Part shown: piece after piece, positions 43,861-64,000 of the stretch
How positions within the stretch are numbered: position 1 is the stretch's first letter
Layout of the letters: each line of letters begins with the position of its first letter
Origin: Metridium senile
Taxonomy: Eukaryota > Cnidaria > Anthozoa > Actiniaria > Metridiidae
Reading direction: 5' to 3'
NCBI GenBank assembly: GCA_949775045.1
Contig: OX459098.1
Location: 19,800,944-19,864,943, forward strand
DNA length: 64,000 nucleotides
Made by a program: the position numbers and the translations under genes
Notes under the pieces: generated by a model
Seen by the model: the letters and a program-made list of their open reading frames with translations, nothing else
Database searches by the model: none
What the model was told of the DNA's origin: nothing

Positions 43861-44594
43861 TTAGAACCAATATCTATTTGAAAAGATTAAATAGGGCAGA
43901 CTCCAATTGTTTGACATTATAATTGCACATAAGTCATTATAATAAACCAAATGGAATGAACATTGCCTGTGATTTTTGTGCTGAAAAGTTGGCGGCACTA
44001 ACTAACCATCTTCCCGCCATAACCCTTGTCTATTTACTCTTGAGATCTCACTACTAAAATGGCCAAAGAATCATGATTTTATGAATCGACTAAGTTTATA
44101 ACTACATATATATTATTAGAAAGTGGATACCATCATTTTTCGAGTTCCAGTTTGGATCAAATAACCTTAAGAAGACAGCCAAACACGTCTCTAGTCGACA
44201 ATCATCTTGCCTCTACGATCGATGAATACGTAGATGGTTTTTGCGGGAATTTTGTCATTTATAACTGAGATAATATTTCAGTAGATTTTTTAACTTTAAT
44301 GACAACCTCCTGTCAACAAACACACTTCAAATGTAAATATCTAAACAAGATTAAAGTGATATCACATAGTATAGTCCCTGCTGAGAAATCCGAAGTCGTC
44401 CTAAGCTCGTCATTGAGTACAGTAAATAATGAGTATGCAATAATCTTCAACAATAAATTAGTTTGAAAAATTGTACAAGATTAGTGAAATATAGTGGCCT
44501 TTATCAGTTGTTACATGAAAGAAAACTCCGCGCGCTGTTTTCTTCAAAAATCTTGTACAAGATTACTTGCGTACAGTAAGTTGCCCAGAACGAC
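43861..44594. other. Intergenic DNA, no gene supported
   Basis: Contains TTGTACAAGATTA twice (44472 and about 44552) around CGCGCGC-bearing DNA, an imperfect small repeat. Otherwise unassigned. Confidence 0.3.
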
Positions 44595-45056
44595 GAAATT
44601 CGTGAATATCTTGGTCTATAAACGAACGATTTTCTTAGCCGTTATCGAGGTCGGAAGAAATTACTATTAATTTTTTTTGTTTGTTATATACAAAGAGAAA
44701 GTTTAGCCGTTACCCCATGACTTAACGGCTACAAAAATGGTTTGAATATAATGAAAACGGGAATGAAAGTTTAGCCGTTATCCCATGACTTAACGGCTAC
44801 AAAAATGGTTTGTATATAAAATATAGCCGAGAATGAAAGTTTAGCCGCTATCCCATGACTTAACGGCTACAAAAATGTTTTGAATATAATGAAAACGGGA
44901 ATGAAAGTTTAGCCGTTATCCCATGACTTAATGGCTACAAAAATGGTCTAAATAAAAATAAAAAATCATATAATATTTTTATATAATTAAATTTCTTCCG
45001 ACCTCGATAACGGCTAAGAAAATCGATCGTTTATAGACCAAGATAATCACGAAATT
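44595..45056. mobile_element. Fold-back element with four ~63-bp internal repeats
   Basis: Outer arms of about 60 bases (TCTTGGTCTATAAACGAACG and TAGCCGTTATCGAGGTCGGA) are mirrored at the right. The centre holds four copies of AGTTTAGCCGTTATCCCATG followed by ACTTAACGGCTACAAAAATG. Each copy contains its own small hairpin (TAGCCGTTA / TAACGGCTA). Confidence 0.85.
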
Positions 45057-45150
45057 GGTCGTTATTTGAAACATTTCAAGTAGTTTCATATTCCAAAATT
45101 CTCAAAAAATTAAATAAGGAACAATCCAAATACTAGCGCATAATATAGTT

Positions 45151-45324
45151 TACAGCGCAACGCGTAAAAGTATGGCCACTGATAATGTATTCGCATACTT
45201 CTGTCTCGCAATCGATCCAATCAGCGACAAGATAACACAATCCTACAACGCTGATTGGATCGATGGCGAGACAGAAGTATGCGAATACATTATCAGTGAC
45301 CATACTTTTACGCGTTGCGCTGTA
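45151..45324. mobile_element. Long palindromic MITE, TACAGCGCAACGCG ends
   Basis: Arms of about 75 bases: TACAGCGCAACGCGTAAAAG, then CACTGATAATGTATTCGCAT and a following GATTGGATCGAT-type segment, near-perfectly mirrored to end CGCGTTGCGCTGTA. The loop is about 22 bases. Confidence 0.9.
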
Positions 45325-46010
45325 AGGTAAGAAAATATGTTTTTGACTTGTGTTATCGAATATTGTTGTGAATTACTTTGAAAACAATGCATTTTTGTGT
45401 CACGAAACTGGGCCAGCTGTCACGAAACTGGACAACCAAGTTGTCGTCGAAATATGCCTTTTATTTTATCAAATTAAAACATTCGAAGAAAATATCTACA
45501 TCATTATTTTACCTGATAAATTTGCCTTTGTATGACAAAATTTCAAAGAGTTATTTTTCTCCGTAGAGAAGTTATTGTATTTACAAACTGAAGTGTCACG
45601 AAACTGGGCAACATACTGTATATATGATTCAAAAAAATAGCTCTTGTACTTATTCTGCGTTTTTAGCTATTTGGATGTTGCATATGGCGATAAAATAGGA
45701 AAATCAACTATAATCAAACAAAATCAAAATCATTTTAAAGTTAGCGAATATATACGAGTATAAGCCTTTTGTATGTGAAGGCTGACTAAGGGGCCGTTTA
45801 CATGGAGATACAAATAATTTATATGCTTGTTTTATAATTATACTAATTATTAAATGAAACATATTTTTGGAAAAAATGTAAAAAATTTGGGGTATTTCAG
45901 CTATTTCAGCTTTTTCAGCTGTTTCAGCTGTTTCAGCTTTCAGCCGTTTCAGTTTCAGCTTTTTGTCGCTACCCAGCGATTATGCATGCCATTATGTATG
46001 CATTCCACAT
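45325..46010. other. Intergenic DNA with TGTCACGAAACTGG and TTTCAGCT repeats
   Basis: GTCACGAAACTGG occurs near 45399, 45420 and 45596. An end of the GGGGC(T/C)GTTTA MITE family lies near 45788. A TTTCAGCT-type microsatellite occupies about 45896-45965. Chance frames only. Confidence 0.5.
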
Positions 46011-47134
46011 AATAGAACGATTTCACATAAGCGTTTTTAACATAAGCGTTTTTAAAGGCCCAGTATCGACCGGGATGCTTTGCGGCCGTTTGTTTTTGTT
46101 TTGAAATAGCGTTATTGTTAAATGGCTCTCTCTAATTGGCCAAAACCCGCTTGAGTTCAAAGTCCATGGCCGTACGGAGATACGAAAAATATCACATATC
46201 AACATACATGAAAGTAGCGAACTCTTTCGACGAACCTTTGAGCTTTTGAGTGTTTCTGAATATCCTTAAATGCATCCCTGAGAAGAAAACTATCGTGTAA
46301 TAGTATGCGGTGAATATAATAAAGGATTGGGCATGGTATGTTATGTGTATTTCTGTTGTATTATCAAAGTAACGATATTGATCAACTCGATTTGTCCGCT
46401 TTGTTATTATTAAGCAATCGTTGTAGTAAAAATATGTTTAAGAAAGTTGAGCTCCAAATATAAATAATGTTAATAAGTATTTTTAATGTGCATAGTATAT
46501 TATCGTCTCGTCTGAGCAGCTCTATGGCATATTTTAACTGCTAGTCCGTGGATCGGAATGAGATGCCTGTGAAGCGGCCGAGTTGGTTATAATCTATTTA
46601 AACATCAAAGCTTGTTATTTACATCTATGTACGGAAAATATACAAAATATTGCGGCACAGATGTTGTAAAATACATAGAGAACTTAAATACAGTGAAATG
46701 TTTTGAGATATTAGCAGGATTACTTAGGATTATTTGGATTGAGAAGGCATTATGAACTTTGATAATTTCGTGATACACGAAATTAGGTCGAGGCACGCAA
46801 AGCATCCCGGTCGATACTGGGCCTTTAACATGCAAATATGTTTTGTCGAGTATTTAATATGCAAATGAGCTGTCACCTCGACAACTCAACTCACAACGAC
46901 GAAATTGCGTTGCCGCTAAAAAGAAATGTAATACTTCTCGCACGTATTTATATCGCATGGAACGGGTATATGCATTACAATGGTAATTTTTTTTACGGTG
47001 CTGCAAATTTCATTATATTACTTATCGTAAATAGTTATAAAAGGTTAGCAATTAAGGTGACAACTCACTTGCATGTTAAATACTCTACAAAACATGTTTG
47101 CATGTTAAAAACGCTTATGTGAAATCGTTCTATT
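46011..47134. mobile_element. TIR element that abuts and damages gene C exon 1
   Basis: The ends AATAGAACGATTTCACATAA and GCGTTTTTAACAT are exactly mirrored by GAAATCGTTCTATT and preceding sequence at 47100-47134. Another element (46056-46824) is inserted near the left end. The right edge directly joins CTACTAGAACAAAACG, the coding sequence that in gene D follows ATGG; the start codon of C is lost. Confidence 0.8.
46056..46824. mobile_element. Nested 769-bp element with TTAA duplications
   Basis: The inverted repeats AGGCCCAGTATCGACCGGGA then TGCTTTGCG are mirrored at the right (CGCAAAGCATCCCGGTCG then ATACTGGGCCT). TTAA lies at 46052-46055 and 46825-46828. The TTAA target suggests a non-autonomous Kolobok or piggyBac-like element. 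No coding capacity. Confidence 0.8.
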
Positions 47135-57492
<10,358 letters not shown>

Positions 57493-59980
57493 TAGTGTAG
57501 TCTAGATACATCAGTTTCTAAACGGTTGTCAATTACATAAGCACATGCACATTCTAGAAATTATTAATAGTTTCTGCGATAGGAAGAATCAGTTTTAATT
57601 GCCTTTAATGTAAATATATAATTGATTAACTAAAACTTTAACTTAACGTAGATTTGATTTTGTTAACGTAATGATATTACCTTATTTCAAGAATGTTGTC
57701 ACTTGGAAAAATAACATCAGTAATTTAGCATAGTTCAAACCTCGAATCTCACATGTACCGAATCTAATGCAAATGAAGCAAAACCCTTTATTTGAATTAG
57801 TTGGCATTATATTCGGAAAACACATATGAAATGCGACGTTTGAACTAGGCATTAGTGAGAAAGGAATGACAACTGAGAAAGTTCAGTTTTAGTGATGTTT
57901 TTTTTTTTTTTGTCTTTTACTAATTCCTTTTTCGTAAAATGACTACGTTCTTTCAGTTTGTTGTCTACCCATAACCCCTTTCGATTTTTATAGGAATGAT
58001 CTCGGTATGATGTTTTGTAAGGCAACTTCATTGAAATAGAAGTATATGTACATATGTAATTATAGAGGATTTAAAATAGCTAGAGAATAATACGAAATGG
58101 TTAGTGTTAGTTGTCGATCATAATTCATCATTTTCCCAATTTTTCTAATTGTATAATATAATTATATGTAAATAATAATAACGGATACCATTATTAGAAA
58201 TATACTGACAGCAAATCTATTATTGCAATAAGGAATATAATTAGTAACAGTGATCTTCGCTAAAACAATAAATATTAGAATCACTTGATTTTAGAACGTC
58301 GAGATTGAACGAGAATATCAAGGATATACGGTCATTTGAAAACACGTTGTCGCTGACCAGCTTCGCGACTTCGAGACTAGACCTAAAAGGAGTATGGGTA
58401 GAAATCACTGAAGCGGTTAGCTGCATATTTTATCAACATCTTGAGCTCTCAGCTCAGTGACTTGTTTCCATTTTGAATTGCTCGAGCATACAGCGAAGAT
58501 CTACGCTGGCGAGTGATTTGGATGACAACCGAAGAAGTGGCTATTTACTTGTCGATATTTCCTCGCTGTATACAACGGTTTATCTCAAACTCCATTGCCC
58601 TCTTATTTTCTTTGCATTCATTCGTGTACTCTCCATATTTCAGCATATTTTTACCCATACTCCCTTTCGGGCTAGTCGCGAATACGGTCAGCGACAACGT
58701 TTTTTCAAATGGCTGTATACTCCCAAGATCATCAAGATATGACATCAATCTTGCCCAATAGACATGCAGTTTCATGTTATCTAGCACCGCTGTACTATTT
58801 GACAGAAGGCGCATTTGCACAGGGATAGCCTCGATTCAGAGTAAATTCAAATGTGTTTTCTATTGAGCGCTAACATATGTTCGTGCTTTGCTTGGGATGT
58901 GTGAGTATTTTGACAACAAATCGAGGCTATCCCTGTGCAAATGCACCTTTGTCAAATAGTACAGTGGTGATAGATAACGTGAAACTGGAATATTTAATGA
59001 TTAATTCAGTTCTTAAATCTTAGCAAACATTTGTAGCCAATCAGGCTGCGTAATTTGTAGACACCTCATCCAATCAGAATCTATCTAATATCTTTGTAAA
59101 TCTTTGTATTGTAGGATACATTCACTCTACGTAATACAATTAGTCTGAGCTGAATGATTAAATAAAAAATAGGAAATCTGCGTTACTTGAATGTCCGCGG
59201 TTGTTCAAGATACTTATAATATACTGTAAAAAATTACAATTAAATCGTTAATTGTACTCTGCAGAGTACCAATTAGTTTTTCAGTATATTATAAATAAAA
59301 AATTGCACGATCTTTTCTTTGTAATTAATAGATACTCGTGATGTTTTGAAAGTTATCCGAATTGGACTCGCCTAAAACTTTCAAAACATCAGAATAGAAT
59401 AGAATTATACGAATTATACTCAAAATCGTGCTATTCCCTATACAAAAACGTGAATACATTATATGCAAAAACTATAAGTGGAAGATTTCCATTCGAAAAA
59501 ACCCGGTTTTAAACTCGTTCAAGTGTGAAAAAATTCACCAAAACTCAGGATGTGCGTAATTATATTGGCATACAATATTTTTGCGGAAACACCGTTTTTA
59601 GCTATAATAGTAGTGTTTTGAACAACATTCAATCTCCAAAAGATATAGAACTGTTATATGGAAGATTTCCATTAAAAAAAAACAGTTTTATATTCTCTAA
59701 AGTGTAAAAAAAATCACCAAAACTCAAGAGATATCGTAGTTAACTTGGCAAAAATGTATGCGCAAATACCGTTTTTAGCGATAATAGCGAAGTTTTGAAC
59801 AAAATGTTCCATGTCACTCCCTTTTTAAAGATTATTCGGGATCTCTGAGTCAGCCCCACACCCTACCCCTTCGGATAAAAACCTAGGGATTTTAAAATTA
59901 TCTTTAAGTGACAGTGCTATTGTGGCATCTTGGCTTTTTGCCGTGACCCATCATGCTCTAGCTAATTTAACTACAAATAC
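57493..59980. other. Downstream of gene C, second copy of the duplicated block
   Basis: Matches 28017-29937 plus 32395-32496 and 40690-41220. Carries the fold-back elements at 57725-57856, about 58320-58720 and 58776-58985, and the empty sites of the 2.45-kb and the Kolobok-bearing insertions near 59265 and 59350-59385. No exon supported. Near 59341-59391, GATGTTTTGAAAGTTAT is mirrored by AACTTTCAAAACATC. Confidence 0.7.
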
Positions 59981-60499
59981 ATATGTCTATGTCATGCCAT
60001 ATAGATTCAATATTTGATGAAAGCAGAGGATATATAATAGCAATGTAAAGCAAACACGTCCATATCTAGTAAAATCTCCAATGTGTTTTCTTTTATAACT
60101 TTGACACTAAACTTTCAATAACTATAATAATAATAATAATAATAACTTTACTTTATAATTTAGTTGGGTTTTTAAGAAAGACAAACAAACAATAAATGAA
60201 ATCAATAATACAGTAATAGTCTCGATTGTTTTTAACGCGTTAGATTAAAGACAATCCAATGGAAGATACATAGGAATGACATTATGTGAATACTTTTGGT
60301 TGATGTCGTACTTCAAAGTAAACACCATCCTGAAAGTATGTCAAGAGCATTTCAAAAGTCCCATAACATAGGATCTTATTTCTTAATTGAAAACACAGAT
60401 AACAAGGAAGGAACTTTGGTAGAACTCTTAGCCTGAGTATAACCTGATCCTCAGGCTATAGAACTCTGTGACGCAAAACTTTAGTGGAATGCTGCTGGA
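59981..60499. other. Upstream region of gene D
   Basis: AT-rich with a short (ATA)n at 60123-60145 and a TAGCCTGAG/CTCAGGCTA mini-palindrome at 60430-60460. Any promoter must lie here, but no clear core element was recognised. Confidence 0.35.
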
Positions 60500-60905
60500 A
60501 TGGCTACTAGAACAAAAAGAGTCCAGGTCAGGCCCAAACCGAAGCCTGACATCACGAAACCTATGGTATTGAATCTATCTGAGGAGACGTCTGTTAGTTC
60601 TCTCCATTCGAGCGACTCGGTGCTGTCTTTAAGCAAGGTAAACACCACGAACGACAAAGGATGGCTTCTGCAAAACGGCTCAGGGCAGACAACCAATGGT
60701 CACCTGGTCATGGAATTAACACCTAAAGAAGAACGTCCAAGCTTCAAGAAAGAGAAAAACTTCAAGAAAGAGAAAAGTTGTTGTGTTCAGTTCAATGTGT
60801 TGTTGCTTTACGTGATGACCATGGTATCACTTTGTACACTAGTAATAGTAGTTCTGGCTGTTGTTGGAATGGTCAAAGTTGATGCTTGTAAATGCTGTTC
60901 TGAAG
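60500..60905 (+). CDS. Gene D exon 1: cytoplasmic tail, anchor, Cys stalk
   Basis: MATRTKRVQVRPKPKPDITK start, uninterrupted to the GTACGA donor (phase 1). Close paralogue of the gene C first exon, but without its frameshift. Confidence 0.9.
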
Positions 60906-63900
60906 GTACGATACGATCTCATTGTCTTTTTTTCTTTTTTTTTTATTATTAATAACTAACACACAAAAAAAATTACAATTAAAGAATGTCACAATAAATA
61001 TGACACACGAGAAGACTACTATAACTAATTTTGTTTTTGTATTTTTTAATAGAATAACTAAATATTAATTTATTGATAACTAACAAACGAGAGGAAAAAA
61101 ACCACGATTGCTACGAGTGGCTTTATTAACAGAGGGTACCGGCGTATTTACAAATTAAGGTACTCTTTCATGGCCCTTACAAAATTTAAATTACAAAACA
61201 GATGAATACGATAGAAAAAAAAACTAGAAAAAAATTCAAAAAACCTGACATATTCGTACATTTTAGAAACTATATAAAATTGTCATTGGTATAATATCAT
61301 ACTTAAGAGAAATGTCATACTTAAGAGAAGATAAGAAAGTGTTATTTTCCTTATTAATGCTCAGATCGGGATTTATGTTGAGTTCATTTAGAAGTTTAAT
61401 AGAAGTATAGAAAAAGGTAACTGCTAGATAGCAAACTATCATCGCCGTGTAGATATCTTTAAACCCCACCAAACTTACACAACGACTTCCTACACTGTCT
61501 ATATACAGTCCCTACTCTTGACATGCAAAGAATTCCAAAACAATACTTACTTGATCGATAAAACTAGAACTAAAGTCAACAAGTTTTATCACACTGAATG
61601 AGTGTCTGTCTCTTTGTTGAATTTTGTCGAAGAGTTGTTTGGAATTGTTCGAGACTGGCCGTATATTTTGGAAATCAGTTCATTTCGTTTGTACATGCAT
61701 GTGCATGAATTGAAATCACAAACCTGCATAAAACACAAAAAAAGTGTAAGTCAATCTTGCAGAGTTCAAGCACAAACAAAACATTTCAGTGAACTTTACG
61801 ATAGCTTCGACATTCCTAGCCTGCGTAAGCAGACCCTTATTAGCGCTCGAAACGTCTCCCGCCAGCAAGGTTGGCGGGAGACGTTTCGAGCGCTAATAAG
61901 GGTCTGCTTACGCAGGCTACGACATTCCAAAGTACTTGAATTTCTTGGTTTGAAGTAATATTACATCATATATTCCAGAACGGCAGACTTGTGAAGCTGA
62001 CACTTTCAACCTTGAAATAAACAGTGTGTCACTTTAATTGAGGACATGATTGTAATAGACTTAACCGGCTAACGCGTTGCTATGTACGTTTCCACCCAAT
62101 TCAAAACCTCTTTGAATAAAAACTTTTGTTCCAAACATTAATTTTCCACGTGATATCGAAATACATAAGACAAAGAATCTTATTCCCAAAAGATTTGAAT
62201 TTGGTGGAAACATACATAGCAACGCAACTAGCCGATTTGGTCTATCCATTTACCCTGCTAGAGGACGTTTGTCAACCCACCCAAAAGCGAAGGGAGAGGA
62301 CCCTGGGAACGAGGTTGGACGTTTGTCTCGCTGCTCTTCTATGAATAGAAGTAGTTTTGCTCTTTCGTAGAAGTCCGCGAGACAAACTTCCTCTTCTAGC
62401 AGGGTACAACTTATAATTATATTGCTTTAGTTTGAGCTGTTCCTTAATTTCTCAGGCTGAGCCTCGATTGTATGTAAACCAGTAAAAGAGTTGATATAAC
62501 CTTTGGTACTGTGTATTGTTGGTTGATTGTTCGCATTGTTTCCTCTACCAAGGACTGTACAGGTGCTACCGTAACAAAGATATGCCTATTGTTCTGTTGT
62601 CATCTCAACTTGTTAAAAAAAGAAAAAAATTTCGCGCGCTTATCTATGTATTTTGTTACTTCTAACCTACAATACCATATATGGTAATGGCATCGTTTTC
62701 AATACGGTATCTTTGATACGATACATAAAAATACATCACATGTACTATGAAGGCTTAGACTGAGCATCTTATTACTCTGAAACTAAGCTATTTTGTCGTG
62801 AGGGAAACATAAACGGTCCTTAATGGAATTTTTGTCGGTTTTTTATTCTTCTTACTGGGCTTGTTCCAGAAAGGTCAGCTTACTGTGTCCTGTAGTGTCT
62901 TGAAAGTACTTGAAAAGTTGATGTCTTTCTATAATTTCTTTTTAATATCAGCTGGCAGACAAGTTATTCAAAGTACGGCAGCGGTACGTATATCGTTACA
63001 ATCTTTGGCTAAAGTAGTTGGCACGATGCTAGCATTCATAGCCACTACTTTATTTTGAAACCCCCTTCCCCTACATCAATGTTGATAGGGAATGAAAGTG
63101 CATTGATATGTCAACCTTAAAGAATCAAAAATAGACTCCCCCTTCACATTTAAGGCCTATGGTCACTTACCGGCATGCTTTGCGTTGTTTATTTTGATTC
63201 AGTTGAGTGCAATAATTCATTTACAGTCCGTCGTATTACGAGGGGAAAAAAACGATAAACGATTTAGAAAGAAGGTAAATACCAACTCAAATCGTAAAAT
63301 ATATCAAAATGTCTGAATGTGCGTTTGATTTTCATGGAAATTCCACGAAATTCAATCAGTTTTTCGCGTGATAGCCTGCGTCACATCCGGTCTTTTCTCG
63401 GTTAGGGACGGACCATTTGATTTTTGATGGGGGGAGGGACCCAATTCCCCAAAAAATATCGAGCAAGGCCTTAACCCTTAAAAAAAATCGAGCACGACCA
63501 ATCAAGGCCAAAAAATATCGAGGATCTGTCAAAAAAAATATCTTACACACTGTATGTCCGGGAAAAAAAATCGACAAACCGAAAACTAGGACCCCTCCCC
63601 ATCAAAAATCAAATGGTCCGTCCCTTAGCCTTAGTAAAGTCCGGATGTGACGCAGGCTAGTAACGTATGTGACCATGGCTCTTTAATTTCTAATTATCGC
63701 ACAAGTACATGTTCTATTGTTTCATTGTTTTCAGGATAAAGAGATACAACATTTATGGTCTTCGTTGAACGAGACAAGAAGAGATTTGCAGATATTAAGG
63801 GGATCAAAGTACTTTGATCAGGCGATACAAAACATGACAATAAAGGTTTATGCAAGAACACTTTTAGAATCAGACTAGTACTGACTGACTGACTGACTGA

Positions 63901-64000
63901 CTGACTGACTGACTGACTGACTGACTGACTGACTGACTGACTGACTGACTGACTATTTGTTTCTTCATCCAACAGTTGGCAGTGATGCAATCAGCTATAA
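60500..64000 (+). CDS. Gene D: collagen-family paralogue, 3'-incomplete
   Basis: Exons 60500-60905, 62952-62983 (tentative), 63735-63845 and 63976 onward are joined by phase. Exon 1 has an intact ATG (GGAATGG) and 135 codons plus one base. The tail carries Lys/Arg near the N-terminus and the juxtamembrane repeat SFKKEKNFKKEKS, followed by an anchor at about residues 97-123 and KVDACKCCSEG outside. Downstream exons read GRQVIQSTAA, then DKEIQHLWSSLNETRRDLQI and LRGSKYFDQAIQNMTIK, then LAVMQSAI at the window edge: a coil-like segment with NET and NMT sequons. No exon like the [10 protein letters not shown] exon of B and C was found, so D has a different coil. Collagen and C-terminal exons would lie beyond the window. 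Confidence 0.75.
60906..61816. other. Gene D intron 1, part duplicated from C
   Basis: 60906-61620 aligns with gene C 47549-49140 minus the MITE at 48068-48990, giving a clean empty site near 61448. Past GTCTCTTTGTTGAATTTTG the two diverge. Confidence 0.7.
61817..61919. mobile_element. Perfect palindromic MITE with 9-bp target duplication
   Basis: TAGCCTGCGTAAGCAGACCC and TTATTAGCGCTCGAAACGTC are exactly mirrored to end CGCAGGCTA around a loop of about five bases. CGACATTCC flanks both sides (61808-61816, 61920-61928). A 9-base duplication suggests Mutator-like mobilisation; the near-perfect arms suggest recent insertion. Confidence 0.92.
62066..62234. mobile_element. Fold-back MITE, CGGCTAACGCGTTGCTATG ends
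   Basis: CGGCTAACGCGTTGCTATGT and ACGTTTCCACC at the left are mirrored by GGTGGAAACATACATAGC and AACGCAACTAGCCG at the right. Confidence 0.7.
62251..62406. mobile_element. MITE TACCCTGCTAGAGGA...TCTAGCAGGGTA
   Basis: TACCCTGCTAGAGGACGTTT is mirrored by AAACTTCCTCTTCTAGCAGG and GTA. The left half contains a CCTGGGAACGAGGTTGG end like that at 21822-21875, suggesting nested or chimeric insertion. Confidence 0.75.
62952..62983 (+). CDS. Gene D candidate micro-exon (32 nt)
   Basis: Acceptor TTTTTAATATCAG, donor GTACGT. Entered in phase 1 it gives A-GRQVIQSTAA and leaves in phase 0, exactly what is needed between exon 1 and 63735. Shortness makes it tentative. Confidence 0.45.
63372..63659. mobile_element. 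Nested MITEs: TAGCCTGCGTCACATCCGG outer, GGGACGGACCATTTG inner
   Basis: Outer TAGCCTGCGTCACATCCGG / CCGGATGTGACGCAGGCTA. Inner 63405-63624 has the inverted repeat GGGACGGACCATTTGATTTT flanked by TTA on both sides. The inner body repeats AAAAAATATCGAGCA-type words. A fragment of the inner family lies at about 15553-15640 and a copy of the outer ends at 6522-6580. Confidence 0.8.
63735..63845 (+). CDS. Gene D coil exon (111 nt)
   Basis: Acceptor TTTTCAG, donor GTTTAT (weak), phase 0. DKEIQHLWSSLNETRRDLQI then LRGSKYFDQAIQNMTIK: amphipathic with two N-glycosylation sequons, comparable with exons 3 and 4 of B and C ([12 protein letters not shown]). Confidence 0.7.
63879..63953. repeat. (TGAC)n microsatellite
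   Basis: About 18 ACTG units ending just before the next acceptor. The minus-strand Ser-Val-Ser-Gln frame is an artefact. Confidence 0.95.
63976..64000 (+). CDS. Gene D next exon, cut by window edge
   Basis: Acceptor CATCCAACAG. LAVMQSAI in phase 0 continues past the end. Confidence 0.6.

Noticed and set aside
61602..61958. 118-codon frame in gene D intron 1
   Set aside because: Crosses a palindromic MITE and ends in it; no splice or family support.
63694..63990. Ser-Val-Ser-Gln repeat protein on the minus strand
   Set aside because: Translation of the (TGAC)n repeat; the plus strand holds real exons.

Overview
The window looks like AT-rich, intron-containing, repeat-packed animal nuclear DNA. 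The best guess is an anthozoan cnidarian (coral or anemone): split genes with GT/AG borders, very many small fold-back DNA transposons, CR1/L2-like LINE remnants, tRNA-derived SINE-like units, GATG and ATT microsatellites, and a THAP-type transposon. No bacterial-style operon, CRISPR array or rRNA was seen. The species call is inference.

The host-gene content is one tandem, same-strand family of four related genes (called A to D here). They encode membrane-anchored collagen-like proteins of type II topology. In order the parts are: a cytoplasmic N-terminus, one transmembrane anchor and a short Cys-rich stalk (exon 1); small coiled-coil exons; one exon carrying an uninterrupted Gly-X-Y triple helix; and a last exon with a Cys-rich C-terminal domain ending in Y-W-x-C-P. 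Gene A (4148-6234) enters from the left without its first exon. Gene B is 16735-28016 and gene C is 47135-57492. Gene D starts at 60500 and runs off the right end. Exon phases are conserved across the family: phase 1 after the anchor exon, phase 0 afterwards.

The array grew by recent segmental duplication. The B block (about 22.2-41.2 kb, less later insertions) is repeated as the C block (about 49.3-59.98 kb). The first exon and first intron of C (47.1-49.1 kb) are repeated in D (60.5-61.6 kb). C therefore has a D-like 5' end and a B-like 3' end. Its first exon is damaged: the start codon is replaced by the edge of a transposon and a 10-base insertion shifts the frame. An internal ATG still gives an open membrane-anchored form.

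Between B and C lies a nested transposon cluster. A 6.8-kb Kolobok-type element (32920-39750, TTAA target duplications, about 200-bp terminal inverted repeats) carries a two-exon THAP transposase on the plus strand. On the minus strand it carries a two-exon gene for a protein like the cytosolic Zn 'ballast' domain of the P2X7 receptor. The element sits inside another inverted-repeat element, and a 2.45-kb inverted-repeat element lies just upstream. The duplicated C block retains the empty sites of several insertions, so their borders and relative ages can be read directly.

The remaining DNA (6.2-16.7 kb, 41.2-47.1 kb and the introns) is mostly MITEs, minisatellites, LINE/SINE fragments and unassigned AT-rich sequence.
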